Source of the DNA: Methanomicrobiales archaeon
Lineage (GTDB): Archaea > Halobacteriota > Methanomicrobia > Methanomicrobiales > Methanospirillaceae
Direction: 5' to 3'
Length of the DNA: 10,137 nucleotides
NCBI GenBank assembly: GCA_017883495.1
Contig: JADGNL010000125.1
Span: 1 to 10,137, forward strand
Shown: piece after piece, positions 5,811-10,137 of the stretch
Position numbering within the stretch: position 1 is the stretch's first letter
Layout of the letters: every line of letters starts with the position of its first letter
Notes under the pieces: model-generated
Seen by the model: only the letters and a program-made list of their open reading frames with translations
What the model was told of the DNA's origin: nothing
The model's database searches: none
Translations under genes and position numbers: made by a program

Positions 5811-6269
5811 TCAGGGAAGCGACTGCTCGAAGAAGCGGTAGGTGTTGCCGTTGTTGAGCGACGCCTTCACGGAGACCGTGTCCGTGCCTCTCGAACCCGT
5901 GAAGGTCACCTCGGAGCCCGAGCGGGAGTCGAGGGGCTTGGTCTCGGTCGTCCCGTCCGAGCGGACCACGGTCACCGTCATCGCGGTGACCGACCCCTGG
6001 CCGGCGCCGCCGTTGAAGTCGACCACGATGTCGCGGTTGTAGGGCTGGCGGTTCACCGAGACCGCGAGGCCGAGACCCGTCGGCAGAGTCTGGAGCGTGG
6101 CCGGGGCGGCCGTCGTCACGGCGGCCGTGGTGCCGGCCGTTCCGGGAGCGGTGGTCGAGCTCGAGGTCGGGGCCGTTGTCGTCGCGTTGGTCGAACCGCC
6201 GCCGGTGCAGCCGGCCGCAAGGACCGCGAGCGCGACCAGGAGCGCAACCATCAGGTAGTGGTACTTCAT
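5811..6269 (-). CDS. Small predicted lipoprotein with Thr/Ser/Ala-rich linker, function unknown
   Basis: The 152-residue product begins with a signal peptide (MKYHYLMVALLVALAVLAAG) ending in a lipobox LAAGC, so Cys21 should be lipidated and the protein anchored to the outer face of the cytoplasmic membrane. Residues about 25-60 are a low-complexity Thr/Ser/Ala/Pro linker, probably glycosylated or extended. The remaining roughly 90 residues (about 63-152) read as a small beta-sandwich-like domain (VDFNGGAGQGSVTAMTVTV; GTDTVSVKAS). I do not recognise the domain. Similar short lipoproteins are frequent in Methanomicrobiales, where many are uncharacterised. The ATG at 6269 has no ribosome-binding site but lies about 25 nt after an AT-rich box, suggesting a leaderless message. 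The stop faces that of arfC. Confidence 0.85.
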   Translation of the reverse strand: MKYHYLMVALLVALAVLAAGCTGGGSTNATTTAPTSSSTTAPGTAGTTAAVTTAAPATLQTLPTGLGLAVSVNRQPYNRDIVVDFNGGAGQGSVTAMTVTVVRSDGTTETKPLDSRSGSEVTFTGSRGTDTVSVKASLNNGNTYRFFEQSLP

Positions 6270-6290
6270 ACGATACCAATCGCCGCTGTT

Positions 6291-6299
6291 GCTATTTGA
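6291..6299 (-). promoter_or_regulatory. TATA-like box for the lipoprotein gene
   Basis: TCAAATAGC on the minus strand is centred about 25-26 nt before the ATG at 6269. It is the only AT-rich patch in the gap, and no Shine-Dalgarno follows, so a leaderless start is inferred. Confidence 0.4.
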
Positions 6300-6384
6300 C
6301 CGTTATGCCGCTCGTCCCGCCCCTCGCCGTCCTGCTCGCCGTCTGCCGGGTGCGGGGCCGGACCTTTCCCGCGTGGGCCGTGTC

Positions 6385-6407
6385 ATCCCCGCAAGGGTGT
6401 CGGGGAT
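6385..6407 (-). terminator. Short inverted repeat at the GNAT gene stop
   Basis: ATCCCCG (6385-6391) and CGGGGAT (6401-6407) are perfect 7-bp arms around a 9-nt loop. The repeat begins at the last base of the acetyltransferase stop codon. It could end or protect that transcript, but no T-run follows on the minus strand, so a function as terminator is uncertain. The rest of 6270-6406 shows no gene. Confidence 0.3.
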
Positions 6408-6922
6408 TACTCCATCGACTCGTCGAACTCGGCCCGCAGCCGGGTCACGCCCGCGACCCCGGCCATGGCGTCGGCGTCGAGCACGAGCACCATGAAGGCC
6501 TCGTCGGGCACCTCCCCCAGGTGGCTCGCGAGGCCGTGGGCCGACGCCCGCTCGAACCCGAAGCGGGGGTAGTAGCCGGGGTGGCCGTAGAGGAGGACGA
6601 ACGGGCAGTCCCGGCTCCGGAGGGCAGCGAGGCCGTGCTCGACCAGGGCCGAGCCGATCCCGCGGCGCTGATACTCCGGCAGGACGGCCAGCGGGGCCAG
6701 CCCCATTCCGACGGGCCCGGCGTCGACGGTCACCGGGCTGAAGAGGACGTGCCCGACGATCCGGTCGCCGTCCGCGGCCACGAGCGAGACCAAGTCCGGG
6801 CATCCCTGGCGGAGGCGGTCGACGATCTCCGCCTCGACCGATCTGCCGAATGCGGCCGTATGCAGGTCCCGGAGCGCCGCGACGTCGTCCGAGCGCTCCT
6901 CGCGTATCGAGATCATTGCCAT
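6407..6922 (-). CDS. GNAT family N-acetyltransferase (YhbS/COG3153-like)
   Basis: A 171-residue single-domain GNAT protein that would transfer acetyl from acetyl-CoA to an unidentified amine. The acetyl-CoA loop is QRRGIG at 85-90, inside LAPLAVLPEYQRRGIGSAL, matching the Q/RxxGxG/A signature. GHPGYYPRFGF at 113-123 is characteristic of the YhbS-like subgroup. The N-terminus (ISIREERSDDVAALRDLHTA) is a normal first strand and helix. I chose the ATG at 6922, preceded by a GGAAG-like purine stretch; ATG 6916 is an alternative. The protein is soluble. It lies 82 bp after thrS on the same strand, so it may be read from thrS or from its own AT-rich patch at about 6931-6960. The substrate cannot be predicted. 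Confidence 0.88.
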   Translation of the reverse strand: MAMISIREERSDDVAALRDLHTAAFGRSVEAEIVDRLRQGCPDLVSLVAADGDRIVGHVLFSPVTVDAGPVGMGLAPLAVLPEYQRRGIGSALVEHGLAALRSRDCPFVLLYGHPGYYPRFGFERASAHGLASHLGEVPDEAFMVLVLDADAMAGVAGVTRLRAEFDESME

Positions 6923-7004
6923 TTCTTCCGCAAATTATGGACGCGCGGATGAGATAATGCGAATGCTCAGGCGACGCCCCGGGCCGTCGAAAAGGGAGGG
7001 GGGA

Positions 7005-8843
7005 TCAGATGTACCGGGGCCGGACCGAGAGCCGGCGGGCCGTGTACAGCGGCCGGTAGGGCATGCCCGCGGTCGCCTCGCGCACGAGCTTGATCAGATC
7101 GCCCTCGCTGAACTGCTCCTTGTGCGGCTTGTTGGGGGCCGAGAGCCGCCGGATCGTGACCGTGAGCTTGCCGGTCTCGACCTCGGCGTCCCCGACCACG
7201 GCCACGAACGGGACCCAGTCCATGCCGGCCTCGCGAACCTTCTTGCCCACGCTCTCCTCGCGGTCGTCGAGGTCGGTCCGGACCCGGACCGCGTTGAGTC
7301 GGTCCGCGAGGTCGGCCGCGAAGCCGAGGTGCCTCTCGGCGACAGGGATCACGCGGACCTGCGTCGGGCTGAGCCACTCCGGCAGCTGGGGCACCGTCTG
7401 GTTCGCGGTCTGCTCGAGCAGGGCGCAGATCACCCGCTCGATCGAGCCCGTGGGCGAGCAGTGGAGGATCGGCGGGAAGACCTCCTCGCCGTCCTGGTGG
7501 TACTTGATCCCGAACCGGTCCGCGGACTCGACGTCGATCTGGACCGTCGGGTTCTCGATCGGCCGGCCCTGCCCGTCGATCGTGGCGAGGTCGACCTTCG
7601 CGATCCAGTAGTGGACCCGGCCCGAGAGGATCTCGACCAGCATCGGCGCGCCGGACTCCCGCACGAGCCCGCAGACCCAGTCCTTATGCTCCTCGTAGAA
7701 GACGCGCGTGCACCGGAAGACGGCAACGAGCGGGGTCTCGAAGTCGCGCCCGGTCTTCCAGCCCATCCCGAGCTGCTCCTCGAAGCAGGTCATGGCCTCG
7801 GCCATGTCACGGCAGAGGGTGTGCATGTCGGGCATGGTGAAGGCGCGCAGCCGTTTCAGCCCGATCACCTCGCCGCGCTGCTCGTGCCGGAACGAGTAGG
7901 TCGAGAGCTCGTACATCTTCATGGGGAGCGTGTTCGGCGAGATGTGCATGTCCCGCATGATCGAGAACATCCCGAAGCAGGCTGCGAAGCGGAGCATCAT
8001 GTTCCGGTTGCCCGAGCGGAACCGATACTGCCGCTCGCCGAACTTGTCCGCGTGCTCGAAGATCGCCTTGTCCGCCAGGTCGTACATGACCGGGGTCTCG
8101 ACGGGCGAACCGCCGTAGTCGAGGACCAGCCCGAGGGCGTAGTCCGCGAGCAGGTCGCGGACGAGCTTGCCGCGCGGCATCCATCGGAGATTGCCGACGT
8201 CCGAGGCCGGCTCGTAGTCGACGAGCTCCTTGGACCGCATCAGCTCCACGTGGATCGGGTCGCCGCCGGTGGGCACGGCCACGCCGAGCTCCTTTTTTAC
8301 CAGGCAGCCGAAGCCCGAGTCGTCCATGAACTCGTCGACCTCGTGCTCGACCCCGTCGGAGGTCAGGACGAAGAAGTCGTGATCGACCGCGGGCTTCTCG
8401 GGCCCGGCGCCCTCCTCGGCGCCGGAGGGGACGATCGTCTTGGAGAGCTCGGAGAGCGGGTGGCCCTTGCATTTGAGCGAGAACGACTTGTACCAGCCGA
8501 ACGGGGCCCGCTTGACCGTGTACGCGCCGAGGTCGTTCAGGCCCTGCTCGATCAGGGTCAGGACCCTGATCGCGGTGTCGGGGGCCGCGAGGTCGTTCGA
8601 GAGGTGCGCGTACGGGTAGAGCAGGATGTTCTTTGTCCCGACGCGGTCCGCGGTCTCGACGATCTCGGAGATGGCCTGCTGGACGACATCCTCGACCCCG
8701 CCCGCGTCCGCCTCCTCGACCGCGGTGAAGACGGTCAGGGCCTCCTGCATGCCGTCGGAGAGCAGGGAACACTCCTCGGCGATCCGGGTCTTCTCTCTCG
8801 CCTCGTACTCGATGGAGTCGGAATGGATCAGAAGAAGTCGCAT
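7005..8843 (-). CDS. thrS: Threonyl-tRNA synthetase, archaeal type
   Basis: Charges tRNA-Thr with threonine in the cytoplasm. The 612-residue protein has the archaeal architecture. An N-terminal editing domain of D-aminoacyl-tRNA-deacylase fold (about 1-145; YPYAHLS at 76-82, LKCKGHPLSEL at 123-133) hydrolyses Ser-tRNA-Thr. The class II catalytic core follows (about 200-485), with probable zinc ligands C289 (AACFGMF), H341 (FTMPDMH) and H461 (LHCSPTGSIER). Motif 2 is around FRHEQRGE (R319, E321) and motif 3 around GSIER (R470). The anticodon-binding domain is at about 493-600 (VRVIPVAERH; REAGMDWVPFVAVVG). Length and motifs are complete. I chose the ATG at 8843, where the family begins (MRLLLIHSDSIEY); GAGG lies 6 nt upstream. 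It is followed by the GNAT gene on the same strand. Confidence 0.96.
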   Translation of the reverse strand: MRLLLIHSDSIEYEAREKTRIAEECSLLSDGMQEALTVFTAVEEADAGGVEDVVQQAISEIVETADRVGTKNILLYPYAHLSNDLAAPDTAIRVLTLIEQGLNDLGAYTVKRAPFGWYKSFSLKCKGHPLSELSKTIVPSGAEEGAGPEKPAVDHDFFVLTSDGVEHEVDEFMDDSGFGCLVKKELGVAVPTGGDPIHVELMRSKELVDYEPASDVGNLRWMPRGKLVRDLLADYALGLVLDYGGSPVETPVMYDLADKAIFEHADKFGERQYRFRSGNRNMMLRFAACFGMFSIMRDMHISPNTLPMKMYELSTYSFRHEQRGEVIGLKRLRAFTMPDMHTLCRDMAEAMTCFEEQLGMGWKTGRDFETPLVAVFRCTRVFYEEHKDWVCGLVRESGAPMLVEILSGRVHYWIAKVDLATIDGQGRPIENPTVQIDVESADRFGIKYHQDGEEVFPPILHCSPTGSIERVICALLEQTANQTVPQLPEWLSPTQVRVIPVAERHLGFAADLADRLNAVRVRTDLDDREESVGKKVREAGMDWVPFVAVVGDAEVETGKLTVTIRRLSAPNKPHKEQFSEGDLIKLVREATAGMPYRPLYTARRLSVRPRYI

Positions 8844-8870
8844 GGTCTGCCTCGAATGGATCTAGCGCAC

Positions 8871-8880
8871 GATGTATGGT
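8871..8880 (-). promoter_or_regulatory. TATA-like box for thrS
   Basis: ACCATACATC on the minus strand is centred about 32 nt before the thrS ATG. It would give a leader of some 5-8 nt carrying the weak GAGG ribosome-binding site at 8850-8853. The match to a TATA box is modest. Confidence 0.3.
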
Positions 8881-8937
8881 TTGCTCGACCGTTTCCAGCC
8901 GCCAGACGGCGCATGATCAGGTTTTGGTCACATGACG

Positions 8938-8944
8938 TAAAAAT
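8938..8944 (-). terminator. Oligo-T tract downstream of the DUF1579-like gene
   Basis: On the minus strand ATTTTTA lies about 80 nt after the stop of the DUF1579-like gene and ahead of thrS. T-rich tracts are the main archaeal termination signal, and this is the longest T-run on that strand in the gap 8844-9021. Confidence 0.35.
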
Positions 8945-8971
8945 AGACGCCCCGAGCTCCCGACATCTCGC

Positions 8972-8994
8972 AAGCATCGGATCGATCGATGCTT
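8972..8994 (-). repeat. Perfect 8-bp inverted repeat 3' of the DUF1579-like gene
   Basis: AAGCATCG (8972-8979) and CGATGCTT (8987-8994) flank a GATCGAT loop. On the minus strand the hairpin lies about 28 nt after the stop at 9022 and before the T-tract at 8938-8944. It could stabilise the 3' end or contribute to termination; it could also be a protein-binding palindrome. Confidence 0.45.
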
Positions 8995-9021
8995 CCGAGC
9001 CGGTTGCCGAGAGCCGGGGAT

Positions 9022-9498
9022 CTACTTCACCCTGGTACCGACAAAATCGTACGGGACGTTTCCCGAGTTTTCCACGTTCGGGTTCGGCCTCCAGCCTCCC
9101 GAGAAGGTGGTGCCGTCCTCGGAGATTCTTCCCGTCATCCTGGCTCCCCCGCCGAGATCCGTCGTGATCGTCACGTCGCTGCCCCGGACATCGTACCGGT
9201 ACGGGATCGGGATGCCCACGAGATTGGAGTACACGGTCGACGGGAAGGTATCGCTCGACGGGTCGTACCCGATGATCTCCAGGCTCTGGATCTTCATGCC
9301 CACGAAGTCGGCCTCGAACGTCTGCTTGAGGAAGAATCCTCCAGGCAGCCATTCGAACGTGGTCCGTGCGGAAACGTTGTCCGCCGTGGAGCCGAGCGTT
9401 CGACCCCTGATGCTCCACGTGCCGACGAACGGTTCCAGACGCCCGAGCGCGGGATCGGGTCCGGGCGGCTGCTGCGGTTGCGTCTGTTCCTCCGACAT
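9022..9498 (-). CDS. DUF1579-like protein, function unknown
   Basis: A 158-residue soluble protein with the pattern of the DUF1579 family, which is predicted to form a lipocalin-like beta-barrel. LGRLEPFVGTWSIRG (18-32) is the typical opening. FEWLPGGFFLKQTFEADF (48-65) is the central strand pair, GYDPSSDTF (77-85) the conserved turn, and FSGGWRPNP (132-140) the late Trp strand. The first 15 residues are Gln/Pro-rich and look disordered. There is no signal peptide, so it should be cytosolic. No enzymatic motif can be seen and the biochemical role of the family is not established. I chose the ATG at 9498, supported by AAGGTG (9506-9511 on the minus strand) with a 7-nt spacer. It stands alone, between thrS and a long divergent gap. 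Confidence 0.82.
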   Translation of the reverse strand: MSEEQTQPQQPPGPDPALGRLEPFVGTWSIRGRTLGSTADNVSARTTFEWLPGGFFLKQTFEADFVGMKIQSLEIIGYDPSSDTFPSTVYSNLVGIPIPYRYDVRGSDVTITTDLGGGARMTGRISEDGTTFSGGWRPNPNVENSGNVPYDFVGTRVK

Positions 9499-9505
9499 AC
9501 ACTGG

Positions 9506-9511
9506 CACCTT
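9506..9511 (-). promoter_or_regulatory. Ribosome-binding site of the DUF1579-like gene
   Basis: AAGGTG on the minus strand, 7 nt before the ATG at 9498, decides the start codon. An AAATAGTT box (9545-9552, minus strand) about 25 nt further up would start the transcript near 9523, leaving a leader of about 25 nt that contains this site. Confidence 0.55.
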
Positions 9512-9719
9512 GCAATCGATCACTCTGCTCTCCGATGCGGGCTCAACTATTTCAGACTTTCCGCCATTTGATCTCTTCCCGTTTCCGTTGCCGTCCCGTG
9601 TGCGTTGTACTGAAGAGCCGGACGCATCGGCGAAATTGATCCGGCCGTCGTATCATCCACGCTGGCCCGAGATATCGCGATCGCCATCCCGGTGCCTGGT
9701 CCGTGGAGTCTCACGTCTC

Positions 9720-9777
9720 CCCCCGGGCGGGATCCTTCCCGCGTCCGGCGGCTCGACGAGTTCGCACCGCCCGGGGG
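9720..9777. repeat. 11-bp GC inverted repeat with competing internal hairpin
   Basis: CCCCCGGGCGG (9720-9730) and CCGCCCGGGGG (9767-9777) are perfect complements across a 36-nt loop. A second hairpin, GCGGGA (9727-9732) with TCCCGC (9737-9742) around a TCCT tetraloop, shares bases with the left arm, so the two cannot form together. Such alternatives occur in attenuators and riboswitches, but the high GC and the self-complementary CCCGGG core make chance formation plausible. Confidence 0.45.
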
Positions 9778-9953
9778 AGGCCCCCGAGCCAGGGCCGGCC
9801 CGCGCCGCTCACGCAATCGCCGGGAACGTACATCGACGCCAGCATGGTACAGGCATGCCTCGTCGGAAAAGCAGATGTACTGATGAGTTGATATGTGGTT
9901 TACCTTTCGACCCGAACGGCGTAGAGGTTCACGGCCACGAGCGGGGGAACCAG

Positions 9954-10137
9954 GTGACGGACGACTCGACCACGAACCAGGAGCTATTCGGCAGGATCGT
10001 CGACCTGCTTCATCAGCACGCACCCCGGGCCGTCCCGATCCTGACGGTCGCCGAGGGCCTCGGGATCGACCGAAAGACCGCTGCCAAGTACCTCGAGCTC
10101 CTCGCGCAGAGCGGCGATATCAGCATGGAGCGGTTCG
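9954..10137 (+). CDS. Helix-turn-helix regulator, N-terminal part (runs off window)
   Basis: Sixty-one residues are visible. They begin VTDDSTTNQELFGRIVDLLH and continue into a winged-helix-like unit: LTVAEGLGIDRKTAAKYL (30-47) is a clear helix-turn-helix, followed by ELLAQSGDISMERF (48-61), the usual lead into the wing. Methanomicrobiales carry many proteins that start with such an HTH and continue into PAS sensor domains; that this is one is inference, since the rest lies outside the window. I chose the GTG at 9954, which has a G-rich stretch (9943-9947) 6 nt upstream. The frame stays open back to an ATG at 9855, but that extension uses rare codons (TTA, ATA, TGT) and has no recognisable sequence. 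A TATA-like patch lies at about 9888-9902. The gene diverges from the DUF1579-like gene across the long gap. Confidence 0.7.
   Translation, partial: MTDDSTTNQELFGRIVDLLHQHAPRAVPILTVAEGLGIDRKTAAKYLELLAQSGDISMERF

Larger units (their letters stand above)
9499..9953. other. 455-bp intergenic region between divergent genes, apparently noncoding
   Basis: I see no convincing gene here. The DUF1579-like promoter lies at the left end. The middle (about 9640-9820) is very GC-rich and holds an 11-bp inverted repeat. The right end (about 9885-9905) turns AT-rich (GATATG, GGTTTACC) and may be the promoter of the HTH gene. Short open frames on both strands either run into flanking genes, are Arg/Pro/Gly-rich like antisense shadows, or use codons such as TTA, ATA and TGT that this genome avoids. 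No tRNA, rRNA or direct-repeat array is visible. Confidence 0.6.

Noticed and set aside
6972..6989. CGACG...CGTCG inverted repeat after thrS as an intrinsic terminator
   Set aside because: Only 5 bp with an 8-nt loop and no T-run after it on the minus strand; expected by chance at this GC content.
6957..9167. Long plus-strand open frame (736 codons) opposite thrS
   Set aside because: It is antisense to a complete threonyl-tRNA synthetase and reads as repetitive Asp/Arg/Val/Leu-rich sequence with no recognisable domain.
9692..9891. Two short plus-strand open frames in the gap (about 62 residues each)
   Set aside because: Both are Arg/Pro/Gly-rich with no family resemblance and they overlap each other in different frames across the GC-rich inverted repeat. 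The tail YIDASMVQACLVGKADVL looked peptide-like but has no supporting start or context.
9547..10023. Minus-strand open frame across the 455-bp gap
   Set aside because: It starts inside the plus-strand HTH gene, has no ribosome-binding site and no recognisable sequence, and its composition changes along its length as expected of a chance frame.
1..10137. CRISPR array, transposon, prophage, defence island, tRNA or rRNA
   Set aside because: No regularly spaced repeats, transposase or integrase motifs, terminal repeats, or T-arm-like sequences were found on either strand; apart from the unplaced lipoprotein the genes are recognisable, mostly core families.

Overview
The window looks like chromosome from a GC-rich euryarchaeon, most likely a methanogen of the Methanomicrobiales. 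The evidence is an archaeal Rio2 kinase, an archaeal threonyl-tRNA synthetase with its D-aminoacyl-tRNA-deacylase-like editing domain, the archaeal riboflavin/F420 pathway reductase ArfC, a DUF460 (COG2433) protein, a Ser/Thr-rich lipoprotein of a style common in that order, and TATA-like boxes about 25 nt ahead of start codons. The proteins lack the strong acidic bias of haloarchaea. The genus is not resolved, and the assignment rests on recognising families, not on a search.

Layout. At 1-160 (minus) is the N-terminal zinc-finger end of a TtuA/NcsA-type tRNA thiolation enzyme, cut by the window edge. Diverging from it, 247-3915 (plus) is a tight three-gene operon with overlapping ends: rio2, a 652-residue DUF460 protein, and thiL. 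It meets, with a 3-nt gap, a two-gene minus-strand operon (5036 to 3919) encoding a split YeeE/YedE (TsuA-like) membrane transporter. arfC (5119-5802, plus) diverges from the transporter across 82 bp and converges with an 8-nt gap on a small lipoprotein gene (6269-5811). Two further minus-strand genes follow: a GNAT acetyltransferase (6922-6407) and thrS (8843-7005). A DUF1579-like gene (9498-9022, minus) comes next. It is separated by 455 bp of apparently noncoding DNA from the start of a helix-turn-helix regulator (9954 to the window edge, plus).

How the genes relate. Much of the window is informational housekeeping: tRNA thiolation, small-subunit ribosome maturation (Rio2), the Rio2-linked DUF460 protein and tRNA charging (ThrRS). 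Cofactor synthesis (ThiL for thiamine diphosphate, ArfC for flavin/F420) and probable sulfur-anion uptake make up most of the rest. Sulfur uptake, thiamine and tRNA thiolation share sulfur chemistry, but nothing in the sequence shows that they work together.

I found no CRISPR array, insertion sequence, phage gene, tRNA or rRNA. The strongest candidate for new biology is the DUF460 protein. It combines a GGWSQ segment resembling the catalytic loop of release-factor/Vms1-like peptidyl-tRNA hydrolases with a complete-looking RuvC-type nuclease motif set and a long coiled coil, and it is translationally coupled to Rio2. The second candidate is a GC-rich inverted repeat with competing hairpins in the long gap at 9499-9953.
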